A stretch of 46,502 nt of DNA, taken from JAFNGF01 sp964567045. GTDB taxonomy: Bacteria; Planctomycetota; Phycisphaerae; Sedimentisphaerales; Anaerobacaceae. Under the pieces are notes generated by a model, which saw only the letters and a program-made list of their open reading frames with translations, was not told the origin of the DNA and made no database searches. This document shows positions 23,342 to 32,560 of the stretch, one piece after another (within the stretch, counting starts at the first letter, position 1; each line of letters begins with the position of its first letter). Made by a program: the position numbers and the translations under genes. Location of the stretch: the NCBI GenBank assembly GCA_964567045.1, contig CAZMLE010000027.1, positions 1-46,502 of the forward strand, written 5' to 3'.

Positions 23342-24531
23342 TCCTTTTTGCTCTTTCTTTTTAGCCGGGCGGCTTCAATCATATCTTTAATATCGTATCC
23401 CAGAGGTTTACCCTGCTCGTACTTCTGACGGGCAGCCATCAGGGCTTCTTCCACTCCCGCCGGCAGAGTACGATCTTTGCCCGCGCTCTCCTGCGGCAGC
23501 CACCAGTTCATCCTCTCACTATAACACCAGACGTACTCATCCGTGGTAGTTAAGGCGTAATATACGTTGTGCTCGAAGAACTTGAGCTGCTGATCGGGGC
23601 TGAGGAAATGGCTGGTGGTTTTATTAGTGCGTTTTCCCAGGGTCTGGTCTATGTATAAAGCCATGCCGGCTTGCACCTGGGCGTTGTATTTCCTACGCAG
23701 TGGTTCGGACACCAGCGTTTGGGCACGCTGCCGAATAAGATGATAGGCGCGGTAAAATTCATCCGGACTTTCGTAATAATACGCCGACTCGTTGCCGTCG
23801 ATGAGAATGGTGTCTTGTGCGGCTCCTTCCAGTATTCCGTTGTAGAAGGCCGGCAGCAAGATCATCCATTTCTTCAGCAGTTTTTGCTGGCGTACCTGAG
23901 CATCGGGTTCGTCCATGATGTCACCGAACAGGCCCAGTTGAAAGAGGCTCAAGATGGTTAGTTTAGGCATGTGTTCTTGTAGCGCAGTTATGAACTGCCG
24001 GCCGCGCCGTCTCACCTGCTCGGCGACCTCTTGGAAAGATTTGTCCTTGTATGTGCCAGGATATATCCACGGATCAGTGCCATAAGGTTCCGGGTCGAAA
24101 CATACTCCCACGCAATGCCCGGAACGAACTGCCAGAGAAAACAGCTTCATGTTCTCAGCAATCACGTTCCAATGCTCATCGTTAAACCAGTCCATGTTCC
24201 AGTTATTTGCAGCGTATAGCGTAAGAAAATTGTCCCGGAATTTTTGCCATTCTATTTGTGCCAGCGCATCCAGTTGGGGCTGCAGGTCGGCCTGCTTCCA
24301 GGCACGAATGTCAAACGCGTGGTTGAAATCCTTAGTGCGAAAGACGATGCCGTCAAAGGGGCGTTTTTCCATTTCGCGGATGTTATCCCGAACGAAATCA
24401 GGATATGGGACGTCCCAACCATATTCGACGATTTTCTTTCTGAGCCGTTGCTCAGCGCTCAGCTCAGCAGGAAAAAGCCAGCCAAATACAAGGGCAATAG
24501 AACAACTCAAAAACAAGCACATTCTCCTCAT
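23338..24531 (-). CDS. Secreted protein of unknown function, barrel-like
   Basis: A signal peptide (MRRMCLFLSCSIALVFGWLFPAEL, about 1-24) is followed by roughly 370 residues that I do not recognise as a named family. Phrases such as YGWDVPYPDFVRDNIREME, FDGIVFRTKDFNHAF, GVCFDPEPYGTDPWIYPG and LIDGNESAYYYESPDEF are spaced like beta-alpha units of a TIM barrel. The acidic clusters (DPEPY, DGNES) could be glycosidase carboxylates. It is sandwiched between an epimerase gene and a sialidase-fold gene, with AAGGAG 8 bases upstream of its start. The three probably act on one sugar outside the cytoplasm. Its end overlaps the next start by 4 bp. Confidence 0.6.
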   Translation of the reverse strand: MRRMCLFLSCSIALVFGWLFPAELSAEQRLRKKIVEYGWDVPYPDFVRDNIREMEKRPFDGIVFRTKDFNHAFDIRAWKQADLQPQLDALAQIEWQKFRDNFLTLYAANNWNMDWFNDEHWNVIAENMKLFSLAVRSGHCVGVCFDPEPYGTDPWIYPGTYKDKSFQEVAEQVRRRGRQFITALQEHMPKLTILSLFQLGLFGDIMDEPDAQVRQQKLLKKWMILLPAFYNGILEGAAQDTILIDGNESAYYYESPDEFYRAYHLIRQRAQTLVSEPLRRKYNAQVQAGMALYIDQTLGKRTNKTTSHFLSPDQQLKFFEHNVYYALTTTDEYVWCYSERMNWWLPQESAGKDRTLPAGVEEALMAARQKYEQGKPLGYDIKDMIEAARLKRKSKKE

Positions 24532-24571
24532 GGTAAAACTCCTTCATCCCATATCCTGCGGTGAAAAACGC

Positions 24572-25912
24572 TTAGTTTTGCAGCTTTTTCAATATTTCCA
24601 AACATTCGATCATAGCTCTGCCGTTGTGGTAACCGGCTTTCCAGATGTTGCCTTTGTCGCCCTGCGGTTTTCCTTCGGGCGAGATATTAGCGTGCCACTC
24701 GCCATTTTCCCAATCGACCATATTCTCTTGGATGAACGCAAAAGTCTTTTCGAAGACAGAGCGGTATTTTGCATCCCCTGTGATGCGGTACATATACAAC
24801 GCACTGACAATTGCTTCGGACTGAACCCACCAGACTTTGGTGCGTCTATCTGCCGGCTGATTAAACGGGCCGCTATCGTAAAATCCGCCCTTGGTTTCAT
24901 CGTATCCGTACTTACTTGAATAGTCAAACAGGGCTCGATACAGATCAAGTAGTGGGTAGTTTGAAAGTCGTGCGGCATCGCACGCGTCGATGAGCAGCCA
25001 GATATTTTCAATGTCGTGACCATAGGAAATTCTGGCGTAGTTTCCTTCGAGCCTGGGCGTCCAGTCACGTTCGTATTTATCCGTACAAGCGCCGAGATCC
25101 TTGCGTACGACTGCGTTGCTCTCGATGCTAATTAGTTCTATCAAACGCTCACGTGCCAAATGGCTTGGCCATCCCTGCTCGGGAGGCAGTCGGCTGGCGC
25201 GGTAAAACGTGGTCATGGCTTCGAGCAGGTGCAGATGGGTGTTCATCAGCTTCAAGCCGGAGGGCGCACCCATATATGATATTTCGGTATCTGGGGCCGG
25301 CGTCCAATCCTCGTTGAAAAACTCGACGTAGCCACCGTATGTCTGGTCATGGGACTTGGCTTCCAACAGATTAAAGAGCTGAATGGCAAAGTCCAGGACT
25401 TCCTGCTTTTTGCTGGCCAGATAGTACTCGGAGATAGCATACAATGCGAATGCCTGTCCGTAGAGATGTTTTCGCGGCTTGAGCTTTTTGTCGCCGGTGA
25501 CATCGACCTCCCAATAAAAGCCGCCGTACTTGGCGTCCCACATCTTCTCTTTGAGGAAGCGATAGCCCAGGTCGGCAGCCTCGAGATACTCGCTTGCTCC
25601 ATAACCTGCCCGCGCCATTCGGGAAAAGAGCCACACTGTTCGGGCCTGGGTGACAATCATCTTGGTTCCTTGTCCTTTGAGCTGTCCTGTCGGACCAAAG
25701 TTGATTGTGTACCCGCCATTTTCGCGATCCAGACTTTTGGTGTACCAGAAAGAGGCGATATTCTCCTTGAGAATCTTCTCGAGCTTTGGGCTGTAGGTTT
25801 TCGCCGGAGTCGCGCGATCCTGCATCGCGTAGATGCTGGCAGTAAATAGTAGACAAATAAGAAACGCGGTATGCCAGGCATACCCCACCAGTTGGGTCTT
25901 TCTTGTAGTCAT
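24572..25912 (-). CDS. Exported AGE-family (N-acylglucosamine 2-epimerase / cellobiose 2-epimerase) protein
   Basis: An (alpha/alpha)6-barrel epimerase-like protein of 446 residues: DRENGGYTINFG, TKMIVTQARTVWLFSRMARAG, KHLYGQAFALYAISEYYLAS, NTHLHLLEAMTTFY, ISYGHDIENIWLLIDA, VWWVQSEAIVSALYMYRITGD, and a final KAGYHNGRAMIECLEIL. The histidines in GHDIEN and YHNGR and the R/H in the QARTVW and HLYGQAF motifs match the positions used for catalysis in this family. The first 25 or so residues look like a signal or anchor segment (TAFLICLLFTASIYA), unusual for an epimerase and suggesting action in the periplasm. ATG 25912 is chosen for GGAGAAAAG just upstream; an in-frame start at 26020 would add 36 unconvincing residues. 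A family D repeat supplies PEQGWPSHLA. Confidence 0.75.
   Translation of the reverse strand: MTTRKTQLVGYAWHTAFLICLLFTASIYAMQDRATPAKTYSPKLEKILKENIASFWYTKSLDRENGGYTINFGPTGQLKGQGTKMIVTQARTVWLFSRMARAGYGASEYLEAADLGYRFLKEKMWDAKYGGFYWEVDVTGDKKLKPRKHLYGQAFALYAISEYYLASKKQEVLDFAIQLFNLLEAKSHDQTYGGYVEFFNEDWTPAPDTEISYMGAPSGLKLMNTHLHLLEAMTTFYRASRLPPEQGWPSHLARERLIELISIESNAVVRKDLGACTDKYERDWTPRLEGNYARISYGHDIENIWLLIDACDAARLSNYPLLDLYRALFDYSSKYGYDETKGGFYDSGPFNQPADRRTKVWWVQSEAIVSALYMYRITGDAKYRSVFEKTFAFIQENMVDWENGEWHANISPEGKPQGDKGNIWKAGYHNGRAMIECLEILKKLQN
25164..25186. repeat. Family D repeat inside the epimerase gene
   Basis: CTTGGCCATCCCTGCTCGGGAGG is nearly the same as 10389-10410 (one base differs, T-G-A-T to T-G-C-T). 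It reads PPEQGWPSHL here and PPDQGWPSQA in the giant protein, so both copies are in the same frame. Confidence 0.8.
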
Positions 25913-25976
25913 CTTTTCTCCTTCGCGTATAGGTTGACACGTAAGTTGCCGAACGATAGCCGGACAGCAGTTTGCT

Positions 25977-25982
25977 ATTATA
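25977..25982 (-). promoter_or_regulatory. Possible -10 element for the epimerase gene group
   Basis: On minus the sequence is TATAAT, preceded 17 bp upstream by TGGCAA, a weak -35. It lies in the 173-bp gap between divergent genes and points to the epimerase, leaving a 5' leader of about 60 bases. Confidence 0.4.
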
Positions 25983-26085
25983 CAAGATGAGTTCGCGATT
26001 TGCCATTGCGGGCGATGCACGAATTCTGTAGGTTTGTATGTCGTTGAAGCAGTAACGAAACGATAGATATGCTAAGGGGTATCTC

Positions 26086-28236
26086 ATGCGACCTCAAGTC
26101 TCAGTAACCAATATTGTTTTGATGTCTCTAATTGTGATTACTTCTTGTGCTCGAGAACGTATTGCCCGACAAAAGATCGCTCTGGAGGCATCGGCAGGTA
26201 GGGTGGGCAAATATCAGAAGCTGGAATTGCTCATCCAGGTGGACGCCCGGTACGAAAACCCATTTGATCCTGACGAAGTGGACCTGGCAATTTTGGTGGA
26301 GACTCCCAACGGCGAGCAAATTGGTTTGCCTGCCTTTTTCTGCCAGGATTACGAGCGGCGCACACTCGACCAGGGCCGCGATAGAGCGAATTGGTATTAT
26401 CCAATCGGCGATGGGACATGGAAAGCGCGGTTTGCTCCCATGCAAATAGGGACCTATTCCGCAAGAGCCAGGCTGACAGACCGGAATGGCACGGTTCAAT
26501 CAAATATGGTGCGATTTGAGTGCATACCGTCGGCGAAAAAGGGCTTTCTGCGGATCAGCCGGAACGACCCACGGTTTCTGGAATTTAGCGAAGGTGCCCC
26601 ATTCTTTGCCATCGGCCAGAACCTGGCATTCATCGGTGAAAGCCAATATGTCACCTTATCTAAGGCCGAGGAGGTTTTCGCTAAGCTCTCGCGTAACGGA
26701 GCTAACTTCCTGCGAATTTGGACCTGCTGCGAGGACTGGGCGATGGCCATCGAAGCGAGAAAAAGCGCGTGGGATCGGTCGTGGCATCGCCGACCAAATA
26801 TTATTGCACCCGTGCCGGGCAGCGAAAACGCTCCGAACCCCCGCAAGTGTATCAAGATTGGCGGTGGTGACGGCACTTCAATCACTGTCGAGCCTTCCCA
26901 TCCGGTAGGGCTGAAACCGGGTACACGATATGTGCTCACCGGGCAGTTCAAAGCAGACGGACCGGCGGCGCTGGCAGTGGGCGTAGGTCGCGATGATGCC
27001 CAGCCACGCTTCCAGGCCGCTCCGAAAGATCAGTGGCAAAAGTTCAGGCGGGAGTTTACCACCGGCGAAAACGATTTCTGGCTTGGCAGGGTGCTGCTCA
27101 GCCTGGTAGGAACCGGCACCATTTGGCTGGACAATCTGTCGCTTAAGGAGGCCGGCGGCGGGGCGGAGCTTCTGTGGGAAGCGGAGATAAATCGCCCAAT
27201 AAGGGGCTTCTACAATCAGATCGATTGTTTCATGCTCGATCAGATCGTGGAATCGGCGGAGCAAAATGGCATCTATCTGATGTTGTGCCTGATCACCAGG
27301 GACTTATATATGAATTCGCTCTCCGACGATAAGAGCGCTGACTATCAAAAGGCGATTGATGATGCTCAAAAGTTGCTGGGCTATGCGGTCGCACGCTGGG
27401 GCTATTCAACAAGCGTAGCGGCCTGGGAATATTTCAATGAGATGGACCCCGGTAAGCCCACCGACCGCTTCTATGCTGAGCTGGGCGAGTATCTGGAGCG
27501 GATTGACATCTACCGGCATTTGCGAACCACCAGCACATGGCACCCATCGGCCAGGGACTGCCGCCATCCGCGGCTGGATATCGGCCAGTTGCACCACTAT
27601 ATGCGGCCGGAAACTAAAGAGCAGTTCAAGGATGAAGTGGCGGTGGTCGTCGATAAGACGCGGTTCTTAAGGGAGCACGCGCCGAACAAGCCCGCGCTGA
27701 TTGGCGAATTCGGCCTGGCCACTCCCAAGTGGGGACTCAGTGAATATATGAAACAGGATAGCGAAGGCGTCCACTTTCACAACTGTCTTTGGGCGTCGGC
27801 GTTTGCAGGTGCTTCAGGTACAGCGATGTTCTGGTGGTGGGACCAGCTCGACAGGCAGGATGCTTACCACCACTATCAGCCGCTATCGACGTTCTTGACC
27901 GACGTTTCATTTGCAGGGCTGCAGCAGCTTCGGGCCAAAATTAGCCCAGAAGAAATTCGCTTGCTTGGATACCAGGGAAATGACCGCGCGTATGTATGGC
28001 TGTTTAATCCGCAGGCTGCATGGTGGAACCTGGTGGTCGAAAAGCAGCAACCGGGGGAAATCAAAGACGCCAGAATCGAGATCGAGGGGCTGCGACCGGG
28101 GAAGTACTGTGTCGAATGGTGGCATACCTACGAAGGTAAGGTCATCGGGAACGAACAAGTTGCACTTAGTGAGGGACCGCTACATATTGCCGTTCCGCCA
28201 TTTAGCCGGGACATCGCCTGCAAAATCAGGCAATAG
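26086..28236 (+). CDS. Lipoprotein glycoside hydrolase with DUF5060-like N-terminus
   Basis: The 716-residue protein starts with a lipoprotein-type signal (VLMSLIVITSCARE; cysteine of the lipobox about residue 21). A beta-sandwich like DUF5060 follows (about 40-150, YENPFDPDEVDLAILVETPN, GDGTWKARFAPMQIGTYSARA). A barrel then contains likely acid/base Glu452 in WEYFNEMDP and nucleophile Glu541 in LIGEFGLATP, the pattern of GH5-like clan enzymes. An insert near 255-365 (SITVEPSHPVGLKPGTRYVL to WLDNLSLKE) resembles a carbohydrate-binding sandwich. The C-terminal end (VWLFNPQAAWWN, GLRPGKYCVEWWHTYEGKV) is a small sandwich. The substrate is unknown, but a beta-mannan or related polysaccharide is possible. 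AAGGGG precedes the ATG by 6 bases. Confidence 0.75.
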   Translation: MRPQVSVTNIVLMSLIVITSCARERIARQKIALEASAGRVGKYQKLELLIQVDARYENPFDPDEVDLAILVETPNGEQIGLPAFFCQDYERRTLDQGRDRANWYYPIGDGTWKARFAPMQIGTYSARARLTDRNGTVQSNMVRFECIPSAKKGFLRISRNDPRFLEFSEGAPFFAIGQNLAFIGESQYVTLSKAEEVFAKLSRNGANFLRIWTCCEDWAMAIEARKSAWDRSWHRRPNIIAPVPGSENAPNPRKCIKIGGGDGTSITVEPSHPVGLKPGTRYVLTGQFKADGPAALAVGVGRDDAQPRFQAAPKDQWQKFRREFTTGENDFWLGRVLLSLVGTGTIWLDNLSLKEAGGGAELLWEAEINRPIRGFYNQIDCFMLDQIVESAEQNGIYLMLCLITRDLYMNSLSDDKSADYQKAIDDAQKLLGYAVARWGYSTSVAAWEYFNEMDPGKPTDRFYAELGEYLERIDIYRHLRTTSTWHPSARDCRHPRLDIGQLHHYMRPETKEQFKDEVAVVVDKTRFLREHAPNKPALIGEFGLATPKWGLSEYMKQDSEGVHFHNCLWASAFAGASGTAMFWWWDQLDRQDAYHHYQPLSTFLTDVSFAGLQQLRAKISPEEIRLLGYQGNDRAYVWLFNPQAAWWNLVVEKQQPGEIKDARIEIEGLRPGKYCVEWWHTYEGKVIGNEQVALSEGPLHIAVPPFSRDIACKIRQ

Positions 28237-28589
28237 GCAGCAGCCACTTTGGATAGTGCAAGGCATCGCCCCGCAAGAGCAGAAATGGCCGTGCACTTTT
28301 CTTCGAATCGATTTTGCTGAGTTTGCTACCACAGCCAGCTCGAGCCGGGTTGTTCCACAGCACAACGAGCTGACGCTTATGGCTGCTCCGTTCCCGGCCT
28401 GACCAGGTTTACGCCGTTCGTTTGCATGGGACCCGGCTGTCAACGCCGCTTATGGCGGTATAGGCTCAACTCAATCAACCCTCGGAAAAGAATTCAGCCT
28501 CGCTATAGCGGATTGCGAGTACAGGGCACCGCTAGCGCCCCGCTTAGCACGGCCATTTCAATTTTCAGTTTTCGGTCTTCAATTGTCAA
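28237..28589. other. Intergenic, no gene recognised
   Basis: About 350 bp without a supported gene. Near 28560-28600 lie repeated AATTGTCAATGGTCAATTG-type direct repeats (TTTTCAGTTTTCGG, TCAATTGTCAA, GGTCAATTGG) similar in style to low-complexity intergenic repeats. The plus strand is open for up to 163 codons from 27911 through 28402, but this is the shadow of the preceding gene in another frame and not a gene. Confidence 0.4.
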
Positions 28590-28618
28590 TGGTCAATTGG
28601 GAGATTTATTCCTATAAT
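28590..28618 (+). promoter_or_regulatory. Possible promoter for the CPBP protease gene
   Basis: TGGTCA (28590-28595) and TATAAT (28613-28618) are spaced by 17 bp. The -10 is perfect, the -35 is poor. The ATG is 24 bases downstream, with AGGAAGGTGG between. Confidence 0.55.
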
Positions 28619-28641
28619 ATATATTAGGAAGGTGGACAAGG

Positions 28642-29331
28642 ATGGACTATCTTCGGCACGGCAAGCGAGTGAATGTACGGCTGCTTATCGAGACCGCTCT
28701 GGTAACAACTGCTGCCATTATGGCGTTGAGGCTCTTGCTGACGAGTTCCAGCTTTGGTTCCGCCTGGTATGTCGGCCCGGCTGTTCTTTTAGCTGCCGGT
28801 CTTATCCCGACGTTAATAAAAAGAGGTAAGTTTGTTGGCATTGGCTTGAGCAGTGAGCAAGTTCGGCGTTCGCTGATACTTGTTGCTGGCGTCTGCATAT
28901 TTATTTTTCCAGCCTTGGCTGCTGGTTTGTGGTTGCTCAAGCTGTGTGGAATGCAGTTGCCTTTGCGGCCTGTGCTGCCGCGTGAACAAGGCTTGGCTCA
29001 ATGGCTGCTGTACCAGTTTCTGTATGTGGCGGTTGCTGAAGAAGTATTTTTTAGGGGTTATGTGCAGCGCAATTGTCTGCGCTTAATAGACTCCTTCGAA
29101 GGTCGTCCGGGCATGTTGTTGAAGTTTACAAGCATCATTATTTCTGCCGCTTGCTTTGCACTGGCGCATGCGATAGTCCAGGGCCAGATTGTGTCGTTGC
29201 TGACATTTCTACCTGGTTTGATTCTTGGGTGGATATTTATGCGCACAGGGTCGCTGCTGGCGCCGATCCTGTTTCACGGGCTGGCCAACGTCTGGTACCT
29301 GGTTATCTGCGGTCTTTTGGCAAACCTTTGA
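28642..29331 (+). CDS. CPBP-family intramembrane glutamic protease (CAAX/Abi-type)
   Basis: The 229-residue multi-helix membrane protein has the family motifs: EEVFFRGYVQ (E-E-x-x-x-R, about residue 133 on), FALAHAI (about 172-178, F-x-x-x-H) and APILFHGLANVWY (about 212-224, H-x-x-x-N/B). The glutamates and histidines in these three motifs form the active site of this group. Members cut peptides within or beside membranes, in prenyl-protein processing, in bacteriocin immunity or in surface-protein sorting; the target here is not known. No peptide or toxin gene is beside it. It precedes the secretion operon by about 330 bp on the same strand. Confidence 0.8.
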   Translation: MDYLRHGKRVNVRLLIETALVTTAAIMALRLLLTSSSFGSAWYVGPAVLLAAGLIPTLIKRGKFVGIGLSSEQVRRSLILVAGVCIFIFPALAAGLWLLKLCGMQLPLRPVLPREQGLAQWLLYQFLYVAVAEEVFFRGYVQRNCLRLIDSFEGRPGMLLKFTSIIISAACFALAHAIVQGQIVSLLTFLPGLILGWIFMRTGSLLAPILFHGLANVWYLVICGLLANL

Positions 29332-29662
29332 GAAAGCCGATTTTCAGGACGTATTTGACAGCCGTTAGAAGGCTACCATATTACCGTTTATCGGACTTTT
29401 CGCTTGACATATTCATCCGGCGCGGATAGTTTAGTGTATGCTCCACACGGAGGTAGGGCCCGGTTTGAGATTGTGCAGGGCAGTTTTGCCATCGCCAAAT
29501 CACGGAAGATTCTTCCATAGCCCCGTAGGACAGCTTTTTCAAAGGCTCAGTTTCATCGAGACGGACTGGCGTAAATAAGCGATTGCGGGTTAAGTGATTG
29601 CGGTAACCAGACGATAAGTTTTGAACCGGAGAGGGTTTGCCTCAGAGAAGAGAGGTGATAAA
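29332..29662. other. Leader region of the type II secretion operon
   Basis: About 330 bp between the protease gene and gspC. TTGACA (29404-29409) and TAGTTT (29427-29432) with 17 bp between them form a plausible promoter, which would leave a 5' leader of roughly 220 bases. The leader contains small inverted repeats (GGCAGTTTTGCC near 29479-29490, GGAAGATTCTTCC near 29505-29517) but no riboswitch class that I recognise. GAGAGGTGA lies just before the TTG start of gspC. Confidence 0.45.
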
Positions 29663-30559
29663 TTGAATATTCGTAAGGTCTTGTTTATAGCCAAGTTAGC
29701 GCTGGTTGCCGTGCTGGCGATTGTAGTAATTAGAACAGCGGTAGTGCTGTGGCATGCAGCCTGTGCGCAGACGCTAATCTCGGCAGCCGATACAGAGGGT
29801 ACAACTGCGCTTAAACCTACAACACAGGTAGATAACTCGACAAAGGACTATACTTCTATCATCGAACAAAATGTATTCTCGCCTGCACGTTCATCATCAG
29901 CGATGCAGAAATCTTTATGGGACAGTAGTGTCACTGCAATGGTTCCATCAGCCGAGCAAGAGCTTGGCTTGGTGTTACTGGGCACAGTCGCCGGGACTCC
30001 CTCAATATCCAGAGCCATAATAAAAGATAGCGGAAGCAATATACCTCAATTATATAGAATAGGCGAGATAGTTGCGGGCGCTCGCGTCCAGAGCATAGAA
30101 AACAACGCCGTGATTTTACTGCACAATGGACAGAGCAAGATTTTAAGGCTGCAAATAGGTAGAAACCATAGCCAAAGCCAAACCGAGGTGTCTCGGTCAC
30201 AGACCGGCACCGAAGTTGCTGAAGCCGCGAAGTCTGACACGCGTGTTACCGAGGTTCCTGCGCAACAGACTGGACACGTAGAGACGATATTGAGTAATGC
30301 AGTTATCGAGCCTTACTCTGTGAATGGCAAGACGGAGGGGCTTAAAGTAAGCGGCCTGGAGAATCTGCCGATGGCCAAAGAGATCGGCTTGAAAGATGGT
30401 GACATCGTGCGCGAAGTTAATGGCCACCAACTGACCGACAAGCGCAAAGCCTACCAGGTTCTCAAGAAGGCAAGAACCCAGCCAAGCGTAAGTGTCGAGC
30501 TGCAGCGGGATGGAAAAACCAAAGAGCTTTCCTTTGCCTCGCGGCGAGTTGCCGAGTAA
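29663..30559 (+). CDS. gspC: Type II secretion protein GspC
   Basis: The protein has one N-terminal membrane helix (KVLFIAKLALVAVLAIVVIR), then the homology region found in GspC (EQNVFSPARSS, LGLVLLGTVAGTPSISRAII, QLYRIGEIVAGARVQSIENN). The C-terminal end is a PDZ-like domain (LPMAKEIGLKDGDIVREVNGH, about 230-290). GspC links the inner-membrane platform to the secretin and selects substrates. TTG at 29663 is chosen because GAGAGGTGA precedes it closely; the longer frame from 29621 would add a basic 14-residue start. The gene is first in a ten-gene operon (C-D-E-F-G-I-J-K-L-M). Confidence 0.75.
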   Translation: MNIRKVLFIAKLALVAVLAIVVIRTAVVLWHAACAQTLISAADTEGTTALKPTTQVDNSTKDYTSIIEQNVFSPARSSSAMQKSLWDSSVTAMVPSAEQELGLVLLGTVAGTPSISRAIIKDSGSNIPQLYRIGEIVAGARVQSIENNAVILLHNGQSKILRLQIGRNHSQSQTEVSRSQTGTEVAEAAKSDTRVTEVPAQQTGHVETILSNAVIEPYSVNGKTEGLKVSGLENLPMAKEIGLKDGDIVREVNGHQLTDKRKAYQVLKKARTQPSVSVELQRDGKTKELSFASRRVAE

Positions 30560-30589
30560 TTTGAGGACTTCGCAGGGGAATGTGGACAA

Positions 30590-32545
30590 ATGGGGTCAAA
30601 TAATCCAGATAGAGTCAGTAAAAAAGTGCAAAAACTATTGCAGAAAGTATTGTGCCTGGTGTGTGTGCTCGCCGCCGTAAGTAACAGCGCCGCCGGCAGC
30701 AAGGAGCAATTATCTGCCGGCACAGGCATTGATTTTCCCAAACTGACAAATCCGAAAATGGCCGACGAGCTTATATCCGTCAACTTTGACCAGGTTGATA
30801 TACGCGTTGTCTTGAAAACTATTGGCGATATTACAGGTATTAATTTCATTGTGGACGAGAACGTCCGCGGAACGGTTACCGTAATGTCGCCTACCAAGAT
30901 TCGCTTGGGCGACGTTTATGAGTTTCTGGAGTCGATTCTGGAAGTCAAGGGATGTGCAGCTATACCGGCCGGAGACGTGGTCAAAATAGTACCCAGGGCA
31001 GAGGCTGCCAAGCGCAATCTGCAGGTTCGTATTGGCAGTGACCCCTGCGAAATCCCTAAGACCGATTCGATTGTCGCTCAAATTATTCCCTTGACTCACG
31101 CTGATGTGACCGGGGTCAGTGAAATTATCAGGCCGCTGCTGCCGAAGGATGCCTATATGGCGGCTTACCCCAAAACAAATTCCATTCTGATTGCGGACAC
31201 ATCTTCGAACATACACTATATTGCCCAAATCATTCAGACCCTTGATGTGGAAGAAGAGGTTAAAATAATTCCTCTGAAGTATGCCTCTGCAAAGGTGCTG
31301 AGCGATCAAATAACTCGTATCATGGAAAAAAGTCGGGCCGCTTCTGCGCAGACTGGCGGGACCCGAGTTACGCCGCAAACTGAAGCCGGCATAAAGATTC
31401 TGCCCGATGTGAGAACAAATTCTCTTGTTGTTATTGCCAATCAGCAGGACGCCAGGACAGTCGAGACATTAGTTGCTAATCTTGATGTTGAGCGGCCCAG
31501 CACAGCCGGTAATGTTCACGTAGTGTATCTTAAGAATGCCCAGGCCAAGGAAGTTGCCACGTCACTTACTGCTGCTCTGGTGAACTTGAAAATTACGGGC
31601 ACACTGGAAGGCGTACAGGAAGTGCAGGTCAGTGCCGACGAGGGTACTAACGCACTTATAGTCACCGCGTCGGCTCAGGACTTTCAGGTGATTGCTGACA
31701 TAATAGACAAGCTGGATATCGTGCGAGAGCAGGTGGTCGTCGATATGCTCATTGTAGAAGTCAGCGAAGATACCTTGAAGGAAATCGGTATAGATTGGGC
31801 AACAATTGACAATGCTGTGGCAGATAGCGTTCGTTTTTTTGGCGCAACGAATTTCGGGCCGCGAGTGGATTTTATTGGTGGAGACTGGGAGGGTTTCAGC
31901 GTTGGTGCATGGAAACAGACCAGCTCAGGCCCGGGCATTGCAGCGATTTTACGGGCGCTGGAGCAAAAATCCGGCGTTAACATACTTTCCAAACCCAATA
32001 TTGTAACTTCCAACCATAATAAAGCCAAAATAGTCGTGGGTGAGAACATTCCGTTTGTTATGCAGTCCAGGATCACTGAGACAGACCCTGCGACTCCTAC
32101 GGCCATAAGAACTTTCGAATATAGGGACGTTGGAATTATATTGGAGGTCACACCCCACGTAAGTCAGAGTGGGCTTGTTAGGCTTGAGCTTAAGAGTGAG
32201 TTCACAAAGTTCATTGATACCGGCTCTCTTGATACGCAAAGAACAACCAAGCGAGAGGCTCAGACTATGGTTACAATGAATAGCGGCTCAACCGTTGTCA
32301 TCGGCGGCCTCATTCGGGATGATAAAGTCACAGTGGAGAAGAAAATCCCTCTGGTCGGCGACATTCCTTTGCTGGGCGAGTTGTTTAAGATGCGCAGAGA
32401 CCAACTGCAGAAGACAAATCTACTAATGTTCATAACACCCCACGTTATGGGCAGTCAGGACGACCTCGACCGGATAACCACAGCAAAGAAAAGCGAAATG
32501 AAAGAAGCGACCGAAGGTCTTAGGCAGAAGCAGGACAAGCCCTAA
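30590..32545 (+). CDS. gspD: Type II secretion secretin GspD
   Basis: The 651-residue outer-membrane channel has a signal peptide (about 1-35) and an N0-like domain (VNFDQVDIRVVLKTIGDITG, VDENVRGTVTV). Three N-type ring domains follow, each with the signature KxNS/RTNSL/GTNAL pattern (AYPKTNSILIAD, DVRTNSLVVIA, ADEGTNALIVTA). The secretin domain comes last, with the conserved VVDMLIVEVS and the gate and barrel section ending TTKREAQTMVTMNSGSTVVI, GGLIRDDKV, VPLVGDIPLLGELF and TNLLMFITPHVM. The protein forms the outer-membrane pore through which folded exoproteins pass. No lipoprotein signal or pilotin gene is seen. Confidence 0.9.
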   Translation: MGSNNPDRVSKKVQKLLQKVLCLVCVLAAVSNSAAGSKEQLSAGTGIDFPKLTNPKMADELISVNFDQVDIRVVLKTIGDITGINFIVDENVRGTVTVMSPTKIRLGDVYEFLESILEVKGCAAIPAGDVVKIVPRAEAAKRNLQVRIGSDPCEIPKTDSIVAQIIPLTHADVTGVSEIIRPLLPKDAYMAAYPKTNSILIADTSSNIHYIAQIIQTLDVEEEVKIIPLKYASAKVLSDQITRIMEKSRAASAQTGGTRVTPQTEAGIKILPDVRTNSLVVIANQQDARTVETLVANLDVERPSTAGNVHVVYLKNAQAKEVATSLTAALVNLKITGTLEGVQEVQVSADEGTNALIVTASAQDFQVIADIIDKLDIVREQVVVDMLIVEVSEDTLKEIGIDWATIDNAVADSVRFFGATNFGPRVDFIGGDWEGFSVGAWKQTSSGPGIAAILRALEQKSGVNILSKPNIVTSNHNKAKIVVGENIPFVMQSRITETDPATPTAIRTFEYRDVGIILEVTPHVSQSGLVRLELKSEFTKFIDTGSLDTQRTTKREAQTMVTMNSGSTVVIGGLIRDDKVTVEKKIPLVGDIPLLGELFKMRRDQLQKTNLLMFITPHVMGSQDDLDRITTAKKSEMKEATEGLRQKQDKP

Positions 32546-32560
32546 GCGTCCGGCGATGTC

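Noticed and set aside
24149..24919. 256-codon plus-strand frame
   Set aside because: It overlaps the epimerase and unknown secreted-protein genes on the other strand, which have signal peptides and clear family motifs.
29440..29640. Cyclic-di-GMP riboswitch before gspC
   Set aside because: Expected conserved blocks of the known classes are not found.
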